Source: an uncultured SAR86 cluster bacterium (lineage in GTDB: Bacteria; Pseudomonadota; Gammaproteobacteria; Magnimaribacterales; D2472). Taken from it: a DNA stretch of 64,000 bases. Positions within the stretch are counted from its first letter, which is position 1. Each line of letters begins with the position of its first letter. Position numbers and translations under genes: made by a program. Location: contig CAJIYN010000001.1 of the NCBI GenBank assembly GCA_905181645.1, positions 124,001 to 188,000 of the forward strand, given 5' to 3'. Of this stretch, positions 54,609 through 64,000 are shown in pieces. The notes below the pieces were generated by a model. It searched no databases. It saw only the letters and a program-made list of their open reading frames with translations, and had not been told where the DNA came from.

Positions 54609-57446
54609 ATGCCTAAAAAAGAAAACGCTTTAAAAACTATGAACTCAGATTTAAATTCCTTTTCGCGAAGACATATAGGCGTAGATAAAGAAACCTCAAT
54701 TGAAATGCTTAAAGATATAGGATTTGCATCGATGGATGATTTTATACAGTCTATCGTTCCAGAAAATATATATAGTGCTGAATCCTTGAATATAAATGAT
54801 GAGCTATCTGAAGCAGAGGCTCTCCGATATTTAGAGGCTATAAGTAAAAAAAATAAAGTTTATAAAACTTATATTGGGCAAGGTTTTTATAACTCTGTAA
54901 CCCCAGCGCCCATTATTAGAAATATATTTGAGAAACCCAGGATGGTATACCGCTTATACGCCCTATCAAGCAGAAATTTCTCAAGGAAGGCTTGAAGCCC
55001 TTATGAATTTTCAAACTATGGTTTTGGATTTAACAGGAATGGAAATTGCAAACGCATCCTTGCTAGACGAATCCACTGCCGCTGCCGAGGCAATGCTTAT
55101 GCAAAGAGAACAAGTAAATCTAAAGCCAATTTATTTTTAGTTGATGAGCAATGCCTTCCGCAAACTATAAATGTATTGAAAACAAGAGCTAAACCTTTAG
55201 GTATAGAAATAAAAATTGGTAACCTTGATAAAATGCTAGATGAAGAGTATTTTGCTGCCCTTGCTCAGTATCCTGGAGCAGATGGAGTTATTCGTGATTT
55301 TACTAATGTAGTTGATTCTAGTCATGCAAAAGATGCTCTTGTTATTTTTGCTGCGGATATTCTTGCGCTCACTCTAATAAAAAGTCCTGGGGAACTTGGG
55401 GCTGATATTGCTATTGGAAGTTCGCAAAGATTTGGAGTACCTCTTGGATTTGGTGGTCCTCATGCAGCCTTTATGGCAACAAAAGAATCATATAAAAGAT
55501 CTTTACCTGGAAGAATTGTTGGAGCCTCTGTAGATGTCACATGGCAACATTGCATACAGACTAGCATTACAAACTAGAGAACAACATATAAGAAGAGAAA
55601 AAGCGACAAGCAATATATGCACTGCTCAAGCTTTATTGGCAATTATGGCTGGATTCTATGCTGTATATCACGGTCCTGAAGGTTTAAAAGCAATTGGTCA
55701 AAGAGTTAATGACTTTACTAAAATACATTCATAAGCTTAAAAAAAATAATTTAAAAATAAAATCTTCAGATTTTTTTGATACTCTTGTAATTCATTCTGG
55801 CAAAAAAACTAAAATTTATCTAGATAAAGCCATCGCTAAAAAGATTAATTTAAGACACATTGATAAATCCTCAATCGGGATTTCAATAGACGAATCAGTT
55901 TCTTTTGAGGATTTAAAAAATATAGTTAGTGTTTTTTGTGATGAAGACAATTTTGATTTAAAAGATCTGCCAGCCTCTATTCCTGATGATCTTATCCGGA
56001 CTTCATCCTACCTTACTCATAAGGTCTTTAATAATTATCAAACTGAAACAGAATTGATGCGATATATCAGAAGACTTTTTAATAAGTACAGTATCTAGAG
56101 CAATGATCCCTCTAGGCTCATGCACAATGAAACTTAATTCAGCATCAGAAATGATGCCTGTAAGCTGGCCAGAATTCTCCTCTATTCATCCCTTAGTCCC
56201 AAAAAATCAAATTAATGGTTATATGCAATTAATTGATGAGCTTGAAAATATGTTAATTGCCATAACGGGTTATTCAGCAATCTCATTACAACCTAATGCT
56301 GGCTCACAAGGAGAGTATGCTGGTCTTTTAGCTATAAATGCCTACCACAAAAAAAATGGTGATAACGACAGAGATATATGCCTAATCCCAAGGTCAGCGC
56401 ATGGAACTAATCCAGCATCAGCAAAAATGGTTGGAATGAAGATCATTCCAATTGAATGTAATGCTGAGGGAAATATTTCTATTAGCTTATTCAAGGTGAT
56501 GTTTTGATTAGAATATTTTTTCGACTATTATGATTACTTATCCATCAACTCATGGAGTATTTGAATCATCAGTAACTGAGGTTTGTGAAATTGTTCATAA
56601 TGCTGGAGGCTTAGTTTATATAGATGGAGCTAATTTAATCGCTAATAAAGCGATTGTTACCCCGGAAAGTTTGGTGGTGATGTTTCTCATCTTAATCTTC
56701 ATAAAACTTTCTGTATCCCTCATGGGGGTGGTGGGCCTGGAGTTGGTCCAATTGGTGTTGTAGAGAAGCTTAAAGAGTTTGTACCAGGCTTTCATGACAA
56801 TCCTGATAATAATGTTGGTCCAGTCTCAGGATCTGATTGGGGTAGTGCGAGCATTCTTCCTATCAGTTGGATGTACATCAAGATGATGGGCTCAAAAGGT
56901 TTAAGAAAAGCAACAGAGATTGCAATATTAAATGCAAACTATATTGCAGCGCGATTGGAGGGTGCTTTTAAGATTTTGTATAAAGGAGAAAGCGGACTTG
57001 TTGCTCATGAATGTATTTTGGATGTTCGAGTGATTAAAGATACAGGGGTAACAGAAGAGGATATAGCTAAAAGATTAATTGATTATGGCTTTCATTCCCC
57101 AACAATGTCTTGGCCAGTTGCTGGAACAATGATGATTGAGCCCACTGAGTCTGAGCCTAAACGAGAAATTGACCGTTTTTGTGATGCGATGATCAGCATT
57201 AGAAAAGAAATTGCAGATATTGAGTCTGGATGTCTTGATGTAGTTGATAACATGCTTAAGAATGCTCCTCATACTGCTGAAGAGGTTTCTAAAGATGAGT
57301 GGGGTCATTCTTATTCAAGAACAAGAGCTGCTTATCCTATATCAACATTAAAAAGTAATAAATTTTGGCCCCCTGTTGGAAGGGTTGACAATACCTATGG
57401 TGATAGAAACTTGATTTGTAGTTGTCCTTCTATGGACGACTTTTAG
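54609..57446 (+). CDS. gcvP: Glycine dehydrogenase (decarboxylating), P protein, broken by multiple frameshifts
   Basis: '[22 protein letters not shown]', '[32 protein letters not shown]', '[32 protein letters not shown]', '[22 protein letters not shown]'. Confidence 0.96.
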
Positions 57447-58108
57447 TGAATTGGTAATTCTATAATTTCCCAATCAGCTTCCCAGCATGCAGCTCTTAAC
57501 TCTTCATCCGGGTTAACTGCTATCGGATTTGAAACTTCTAAAAGCAATGGCAAATCATTAATAGAATCTGAATAAAAAATTGAGTCAGAAATTTTGAACC
57601 CATTTTTATCCATCCATTTTTTTACTTTATTTAATTTTCCTTTGCCTAAAGCAGATTCTCCCTTCATTTTGCCGGTATATTTACCAGCAATAATTTCAAC
57701 ATCTGTAGCAATAATGTGCTTAAAACCAAGCCTTTCTGCTATCGGCTTAACAATTATTGAATTGGTTGCAGAAGCTAAAAGCATAAAATCATTATCATGA
57801 GAGTGTTCATGCAAAAGCCGTAATGCATAAATATTTATCATCGGTTCAATTATTGAATTTAAAAATTCTTTTAATAATCCTTTTAATTGTTCTGGTGTTT
57901 TATCTTTAAAAGTTGAAAGAGCAAATTCTGCCCAGGCATCATAATCTAAATTCCCTTGATAATATTGTTCATAGAAATACTCATTTCTTTTTGTATATTC
58001 ATCATGATCAACTTGGCCAGAATCAATCATAAATTTAATCCATGAATAATCAGAATTCCCATTAAGAATGGTATTATCTAAATCAAATATTATTAATTTA
58101 TCACTCAT
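57443..58108 (-). CDS. HAD-superfamily hydrolase, SerB/IB-like phosphatase
   Basis: '[23 protein letters not shown]', '[37 protein letters not shown]', '[27 protein letters not shown]'. Confidence 0.9.
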   Translation of the reverse strand: MSDKLIIFDLDNTILNGNSDYSWIKFMIDSGQVDHDEYTKRNEYFYEQYYQGNLDYDAWAEFALSTFKDKTPEQLKGLLKEFLNSIIEPMINIYALRLLHEHSHDNDFMLLASATNSIIVKPIAERLGFKHIIATDVEIIAGKYTGKMKGESALGKGKLNKVKKWMDKNGFKISDSIFYSDSINDLPLLLEVSNPIAVNPDEELRAACWEADWEIIELPIH

Positions 58109-58124
58109 ATAGTAAAGCCTATTT

Positions 58125-58607
58125 ATGACCAAAGAATCAGGATACAGATTGAACGTTGGCCTTATTGTAGTTAATCATAAAGGCAAATTATTACTTTGCA
58201 AAAGAAAAAATTCTAAGAATTGGCAATTTCCACAAGGAGGAATTGACCTTGGTGAAAAGCCAGAGGATGCAGCTCTTAGAGAACTTTATGAAGAAGTTGG
58301 TATACATCGTTCCGATGTTCAAAAAGATAGCGACTTCTGAAAGCTGGTACAAATATGACCTGCCTGAAGAAAGTATACAAAAATACTTTTTTAAAAATAA
58401 ATTTAAAGGTCAAAAACAAAAATGGTTTATAATGAAATTTTAAATGAGGTTTCAATAGATTTTACAAATGATGCTAATCCTGAATTTGATGATTATAAAT
58501 GGGCTTCATACTGGCACCCTCTTCATGCGATTGTAGATTTTAAGAAAGACGTTTATCGTTCTGTTTTAAAAAAATTCTGTATGCCTTATATAGAGAAAAT
58601 TTCTTAA
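58125..58607 (+). CDS. rppH: RNA pyrophosphohydrolase (frameshift near 58330)
   Basis: '[54 protein letters not shown]' Nudix box; C-term 'GQKQKWF...[24 protein letters not shown]'. Confidence 0.95.
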
Positions 58608-59399
58608 ATGGGTATAGAGATATTAGTATTCCTCTTGGTAGGAATTTTTGCTGGAACTCTTGCTGGAATGTTTGGTATTGGTGGAGGTGTAATCATTGTT
58701 CCAGCATTGATAGCTACTTTTATCTATCTAGGCTTTGATCAGGTTATTACTACTCACCTTGCAATAGGAACTTCTCTAGCTAGTATTTTCTTTACAGGAA
58801 TAGCTTCAGCATATTCTCACAACCAAAAGAAAGGAGTTATTTGGAAAACTTTTTATCCTCTTTCAGTGGGTATTGCTATGGGAGCTATATTAGGGGCTTT
58901 AGTTGCAAGCAGTGTCTCGGGTAATAACCTTAGATATTTAGTTGGAGTATTTTTATTAATCATCGCTATTCAATTAATTTTAAGCTTTGAAATAAAAGAT
59001 TCTAAAAAACAAAGTAATTTTAGTTTATCTATCTTATCTGGATCTGGAATTGGGATGGCTTCATCTATTATAGGTATAGGTGGTGGTAGTTTCACTGTTC
59101 CTTATTTAAGATATTTTGGATATGAAATGAAGCTTTGCATAGGCACTGCGGCTGCTTGTGGAGTTCCTATAGCTTTATTTGGGTCTCTAGGATATTTATA
59201 TACCGGATGGGGTCTAGAAAATATTCCTTCAATGTCTCTAGGTTACATATATTTACCAGCAGTTATAGGTATTTCAGCTACCAGTATTTTTTCTGCAAAA
59301 ATTGGAGTTGCTATTGCTCATAGTCTTAGTGATTTAGTTCTAAAAATTTTATTTTCTTTATTCCTAATAATGGGCGCTTTGTATATGCTAGCAATATGA
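58608..59399 (+). CDS. Sulfite exporter TauE/SafE family protein
   Basis: 'GIFAGTLAGMFGIGGGVIIVPALI', 'GSGIGMASSIIGIGGGSFTVPYLRYFG'. Confidence 0.93.
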   Translation: MGIEILVFLLVGIFAGTLAGMFGIGGGVIIVPALIATFIYLGFDQVITTHLAIGTSLASIFFTGIASAYSHNQKKGVIWKTFYPLSVGIAMGAILGALVASSVSGNNLRYLVGVFLLIIAIQLILSFEIKDSKKQSNFSLSILSGSGIGMASSIIGIGGGSFTVPYLRYFGYEMKLCIGTAAACGVPIALFGSLGYLYTGWGLENIPSMSLGYIYLPAVIGISATSIFSAKIGVAIAHSLSDLVLKILFSLFLIMGALYMLAI

Positions 59400-60193
59400 T
59401 TATTGAACTATCAGATTTTTTTAATAACCCTAGTTTAATCTCATGGGGTCCTTTAAATATTCAATACTATGCTGTCACTTGGGTGCTTTCTGCATACTTT
59501 ATATATTTGTTTCTTAAAACACATCCTATTACAAAAGAGTTGGGATTATCTATTGATCAAGTAAATGATCTAGTCTTTCTTTATGGTCTCATTTTTGGAG
59601 CTATGATTGGGGGCAGGATTGGATATATGTTTTTCTATGGCACTGATCAACTTTTAAATGATCCCTTGTCTCTTTTTTATATATGGCAAGGTGGATTGAG
59701 TTTTCATGGTGGCCTTGCTGGGGTAATTGTTAGTACAATTGTTTTTTCTAAAAAATTTAAAGTAGATTTCTTCAGACTTACTGATGCTATAACTTTAGCT
59801 ATGCCAATTGGTTTGGGCTTAGTAAGAATAGGAAATTTTTTAAATGGTGAGCTCTATGGAAGAGGGACTTCAGGCGAGTGGGGTTTTATCTTTCCTACTG
59901 ATCCTTTCGGTCTTCCTAGACATCCATCACAATTATATGAGAGTTTTTTTGAAGGCATAGTTCTATTTGTGGTGCTAGCTATTATCAATGCTAAAACATC
60001 TAAAAGAGGCATTGTCTCGGCTTCATTTCTAATCTTATATGGCTCAACACGATTTTTTATTGAATTTTTTAGACAGCCTGATGCACATATAGGCTTTGTT
60101 GCATTAGAATGGTTAAGCATGGGTCAGTTGCTTTGCTTGCCAATGATCTTTGCTGGATTTGTACTACTAACTTATTTTTTACGGAAAGCATGA
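59396..60193 (+). CDS. lgt: Prolipoprotein diacylglyceryl transferase
   Basis: 'GAMIGGRIGYMFFYG', 'WQGGLSFHGGLAGVIVS', 'RIGNFLNGELYGRGTSGEWGFIFP...RHPSQLYES', 'STRFFIEFFRQPDAHIG'. Confidence 0.97.
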   Translation: MIIELSDFFNNPSLISWGPLNIQYYAVTWVLSAYFIYLFLKTHPITKELGLSIDQVNDLVFLYGLIFGAMIGGRIGYMFFYGTDQLLNDPLSLFYIWQGGLSFHGGLAGVIVSTIVFSKKFKVDFFRLTDAITLAMPIGLGLVRIGNFLNGELYGRGTSGEWGFIFPTDPFGLPRHPSQLYESFFEGIVLFVVLAIINAKTSKRGIVSASFLILYGSTRFFIEFFRQPDAHIGFVALEWLSMGQLLCLPMIFAGFVLLTYFLRKA

Positions 60194-61056
60194 AAGCTTA
60201 TTTAGATCTACTATCGCATATTCTTGAGTCTGGAGAAGAAAGAGAGGATAGAACTAATACAGGAACATTATCATCTTTTGGGCATCAATTAGAGTTTGAT
60301 CTTAAAAAAGGCTTCCCTGCTGTAACAACAAAGTCGCTTGCTTGGAAGGGTGTTGTTTCTGAATTACTCTGGTTTTTAGAGGGTTCGGATGATGAAAGAA
60401 GGCTTGCAGAAATAAGATTTGGAAAAGGTAGAGAGCACTTAACTGACTTAGAAAAATATTCTACTATCTGGACAGATAATGCAGATAAACAAGGCAAAGA
60501 GCTAGGCTATACAAATAATGATACTGAAAAAAAATTAGGTCCTGTTTATGGAGTTCAGTGGAGGAACTGGGACGATCTTGATCAAATTAAAATATTACTA
60601 GATGGAATTCAAAATAATCCATTTGGAAGAAGACATATTTTAAGTGCCTGGAATGTGGCTGAGCTAGAAAAAATGGTATTGCCTCCTTGTCATGTTATGT
60701 CTCAGTATTATGTTACTAAGGATGGGTCTTTGAGTTGTCATATGTACCAAAGAAGTGCTGACATGTTTCTGGGTGTTCCGTTTAATATTGCAAGCTACGC
60801 TTTATTACTTTGTATCTTTGGAAAAATTCTTAATCTCAAACCAAAACGCTTTGTTCATTCTTTTGGTGATGCGCATATTTATAAAAATAGTATTGACCAG
60901 GTTAAGGAGCAATTATTAAGGGAGCCAAAAAAGTTACCTTCGTTAAAGTTACCAGATATTTCTTCAATTGATGAAATAGCAGCGCTAAGTGTGGATGATT
61001 TTATTTTAGAGAATTATGAACATCATCCGGCCATCAAAGCGCAAATGGCTATTTAA
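60190..61056 (+). CDS. thyA: Thymidylate synthase
   Basis: 'REDRTNTGTLSSFGHQLEFDLKKGFPAVTTKSLAWKGVVSELLWFLEGS', 'LPPCHVMSQYYV', 'QRSADMFLGVPFNIASYALLL'. Confidence 0.97.
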   Translation: MKAYLDLLSHILESGEEREDRTNTGTLSSFGHQLEFDLKKGFPAVTTKSLAWKGVVSELLWFLEGSDDERRLAEIRFGKGREHLTDLEKYSTIWTDNADKQGKELGYTNNDTEKKLGPVYGVQWRNWDDLDQIKILLDGIQNNPFGRRHILSAWNVAELEKMVLPPCHVMSQYYVTKDGSLSCHMYQRSADMFLGVPFNIASYALLLCIFGKILNLKPKRFVHSFGDAHIYKNSIDQVKEQLLREPKKLPSLKLPDISSIDEIAALSVDDFILENYEHHPAIKAQMAI

Positions 61057-61057
61057 A

Positions 61058-61567
61058 ATGGATTTAATTATTTCGCATGTTGTGGCAATGTCTAATAATC
61101 GAGTTATTGGAGTTAATAATGAATTGCCCTGGAACTTAAAGGATGATTTGGCGCATTTTAAAAAGTATACAACTAAAAAAATCATAGTTATGGGAAGAAA
61201 AACATATGAGTCTATTGGTCGCCCCCTTCCTAATAGAACTAATGTAATCATCTCAAGAACTCTGAAAGATATTCCTGGTGCTTATGTATATTCAGACCTT
61301 GAAAGCGCTATTGAGGCAGCTAAAGCCTACAATCTTCATAAAAATATTGATAATGAGGTTGCAATTATTGGAGGCGGATACTTATTCAGAGATTCTATAC
61401 ATTCATTTAATAAACTTGTTTTAACAAGAGTCAATTGTTCAATAGATGGCGATGTTTATTATCCTGAGATAGATTTTAATAATTGGGAATTAGTTTCTTC
61501 AGAGAAATTTTTAAAGAATGAAGATAACCAATATGATTTTGCTGTAGAGACCTACAGGAAATTATGA
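61058..61567 (+). CDS. folA: Dihydrofolate reductase
   Basis: 'ISHVVAMSNNRVIGVNNELPWNLKDDLAHFKKYTTKKIIVMGRKTYESIGRPLPNRTNVIISR'. Confidence 0.97.
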   Translation: MDLIISHVVAMSNNRVIGVNNELPWNLKDDLAHFKKYTTKKIIVMGRKTYESIGRPLPNRTNVIISRTLKDIPGAYVYSDLESAIEAAKAYNLHKNIDNEVAIIGGGYLFRDSIHSFNKLVLTRVNCSIDGDVYYPEIDFNNWELVSSEKFLKNEDNQYDFAVETYRKL

Positions 61568-61571
61568 CTGC

Positions 61572-63020
61572 TTAATATAATTTCTTCTTAGCTAGGCTTT
61601 TAACTCTAGCTTCTTCATTCTCAGTATATTTAATCCAGGAATTTGCAGTTTTCTTAATCTTTTTATCTTTATCACGTGCTGCCATTCTAAATTGCTTTTT
61701 AGCTTCTTCAAAATTTTGTAATTCATAATGTGCTTGACCTAAAGTTAAATGAGCTTGGGAGATTTTTTTAAGTTTTCCTTTTTTGATACCTTTTTGTATA
61801 GCATCAACAGCTTTGTTTAACTTATCTTCAGAAAGATATAGATTGCCTAAAAGAACATAAGTTTCTCCATCTTCAGAAATCTTTGCAGCTTTCTCTAAAA
61901 CAGGTATAGCTTTATCAATTTCTTGTGCCATTCTCCAAGAATCAGCAAGAAGCTTAAGATTTTTCTCAGTATCCTTAACTACTGGCTTTAATTCTTCTTC
62001 TTTTGTTTTTTCATTCGTTACTAGAACTTCTTTTTCTTGGCCACTCACAATAACACTTGCAGCCCAGTATGGATTTCCATTCATAAGAAGTAATTGAGCG
62101 AGAGTTAAATATTCACCCTCTTTATCAAGATAATCACTTTGGTAAGCTGCATTTAAAGCAATCATGTAATCTTTTTCTCTTTCTAGAACTCCATATGTTT
62201 GACCTAGTTGAAGAAAGTAACGTTTTTTTGGATATAAGTTTACTAAAATTTCATATATATCTAATTGCTTTAATAAAGTTTCTTTCTCACCAATATTCTT
62301 AAGAATCTTCATAACATGCCGCCATGATTACATACCAATTTTCTTTAGGTGTGTAACCTTCTAGTTCTGCCATATCTATAGCGGTAATAGATGCATCAAG
62401 AGATTTTGTATAGTCTTCAATTTGATAATATGCGCTTGCAAGGAATGACCAGGACTGAGCAGTAACTGTTTCTACTTCATCCATCCACATAAGCAGTAAT
62501 TCAATTCCTTTCGATAGTTCTCTTCAACCATATGCAATGTTGCAAGAGTTAAAAGCGTGCCATTTCTAAGTGGGAGTGTTACCTCCTCCTCATCAATAAC
62601 TTTTGTATAAGCTTTAATAGCTTGAGGATAATCTTCTTCTGTGTAATAAACATAGCCCCAGTAATTCCACATGATGGATCTGTCATAGCTCTTCATATCT
62701 GATGCCTTAGATCTCATCTCTGTTAATATTTTTATTACAGTAGGCATATCAGGATCTGGTTCTTCAGTAGGAATCATTTGATCATAAGTTTCTGATTCTT
62801 TATTTGTATCCTTGATTTCTACAATTTTTACTCTTTCTAAGGCTTCTGTAACTTTGGCTATCTTCTTAGCTGTTGCTGTTTGAAGTACTCTAGCTTTTTT
62901 GTATACAGTTTGTTTTTTCGGTTTGCTTGATTCATTAGACTGAGCAAATGAATCTACTGGCATGAAGATGCACATAACTAAAAGGGCACTAAAAATTCTA
63001 ATAAATTTTAATTTCTTCAT
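61572..63020 (-). CDS. TPR-repeat secreted protein (frameshifts near 62300 and 62480)
   Basis: Signal peptide 'MKKLKFIRIFSALLVMCIFMPVDSFAQ', successive TPR segments in three frames, same orientation as tonB-like gene. Confidence 0.82.
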
Positions 63021-63021
63021 A

Positions 63022-63670
63022 TTAGTCATCCTCTTCCATTTCATATCTAAATCTATAAGCAACGCCATCTACCTTCACTGGATTGCCATCAACAATTTTT
63101 GGTTTATATTTTAATTTTAATGATACTAATATTTTAACCTTCTCTTTCTGATAGGGTTTTAACAATACCTGCAATTGTTCCTCCACTAGATTTGCATTCT
63201 CAGCGGTACCTTGTTCAGTAATTGTAAAGCTAATGATAGCAAAGCCTTCTGTGCCTCTTTCCTGGGCTCTTCTTGGATATTGAGGTTGAACAGCAAATAA
63301 AGGCATATATTCTCCATCTTTAAAGAATGAGCCTCCAGCTTTTATGTTTGCTTTTGGTTTTGCGATAGCAACATCAACGCCTGTAAGTGGCTGAAGTTCA
63401 AGTTCTGGCTGAGCAATATCATCTGGCTGCTCTTCTGGTTCATCTGGTTTATCTACTTCTTGTAAAAGAGTATCTATGTCTCTTTCGGGCATAACAATAT
63501 CTACAAGTTTGACTGAATTATCATCTTTTATGCCACTATCTCCAAGAGAGATTAATAGAACCATAATTAAGTAATCTAATTCCTACATTAGTTAAAAACG
63601 AAATTCATAAAAGATTATCATCTGGTGTGAAAAAAGAATTTATTGAGTTATTTGCTGTTTCTGTCGCCAT
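63022..63670 (-). CDS. TonB-family energy transducer (frameshift near 63565-63600)
   Basis: 'GDSGIKDDNSVKLVDIVMPERDIDTLLQEVDKPDEPEEQPDD', 'MPLFAVQPQYPRRAQERGTEGFAIISFTITEQGTAENANLVE'. Confidence 0.88.
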
Positions 63671-63683
63671 ATTTAATTGATAA

Positions 63684-64000
63684 TTATTTAGGTTCTGATG
63701 CTAATGAAATCGCAGATACTCCAGCTTCTCTTGCTCCATCCATAACCTTGATTATTGTATCTGCTACTGCTTTTTCATCAGCTTGAATTACTACAGATCC
63801 CTGTGGATTATCAGCAAGCATTTTTACAACATTAGCTTTAACTTGGCGAGCGTCAATTCTTCTTCCGTCCATCCATATTTCACCAGAAGCGCCAATTGCA
63901 ATTAATATTGCAGCATTTTCTTGAGTTTCAGCTGTGCTTGCATCTGGTCTATTAATTTCTAATCCAGGCTCTTTGATAAAGTTTGCGGTAACAATAAAGA
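63684..64000 (-). CDS. ExbD/TolR-family biopolymer transport protein (N-terminus beyond window)
   Basis: Reverse frame '...EIWMDGRRIDARQVKANVVKMLADNPQGSVVIQADEKAVADTIIKVMDGAREAGVSAISLASEPK*'. Confidence 0.88.
   Translation of the reverse strand, partial: FIVTANFIKEPGLEINRPDASTAETQENAAILIAIGASGEIWMDGRRIDARQVKANVVKMLADNPQGSVVIQADEKAVADTIIKVMDGAREAGVSAISLASEPK

Noticed and set aside
54560-54612. Repeated 'atgcctaaa' and weak hairpin before gcvP as a riboswitch or duplicated start
   Set aside because: Too short; only a 5-bp stem (AACCG/CGGTT), no glycine-riboswitch-like tandem aptamer, and the spacing is ordinary.

Overview
This is an AT-rich, gene-dense chromosomal segment from a marine gammaproteobacterium. 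Gene content and order suggest a SAR86-like lineage, but that is inference with no marker gene to prove it. It carries mostly housekeeping genes in classic gammaproteobacterial neighbourhoods: lptD-surA-pdxA-rsmA-apaH-cca; folK-folB-tsaD / rpsU-yqeY; rph-pyrE; yicC-gmk-rpoZ-spoT-ridA facing recG; ubiC-ubiA; glnA-ntrB-ntrC; rhodanese-gpmA; gcvT-gcvH-gcvP; lgt-thyA-folA; TPR-tonB-exbD. It also has a membrane pyrophosphatase, a dimethylglycine-dehydrogenase-like / betaine-homocysteine methyltransferase pair around a tRNA-Phe(GAA), and an ABC exporter with three FtsX/MacB-type permeases. I found no CRISPR array, phage, transposon or defence island. The most unexpected signal is mosaicism. Dozens of single-base frameshifts break essential genes. 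In addition, at least four genes contain short, recognisable stretches of unrelated proteins: an antisense AroB C-terminus in lptD, an amidohydrolase C-terminus replacing the pdxA start, a Bacteroidetes-like DnaA Walker-B segment in pyrE, and a MarR-like helix segment in NtrC. Two of these splice at short shared motifs, which points to a read-correction or assembly artefact rather than biology. Biological points worth checking are a eukaryotic-type (GSII) glutamine synthetase leading an ntrBC operon with NtrC-like palindromes and an attenuator-like hairpin, a perfect FNR-type box before the betaine-homocysteine methyltransferase, and a 13-bp perfect hairpin between yqeY and rph.
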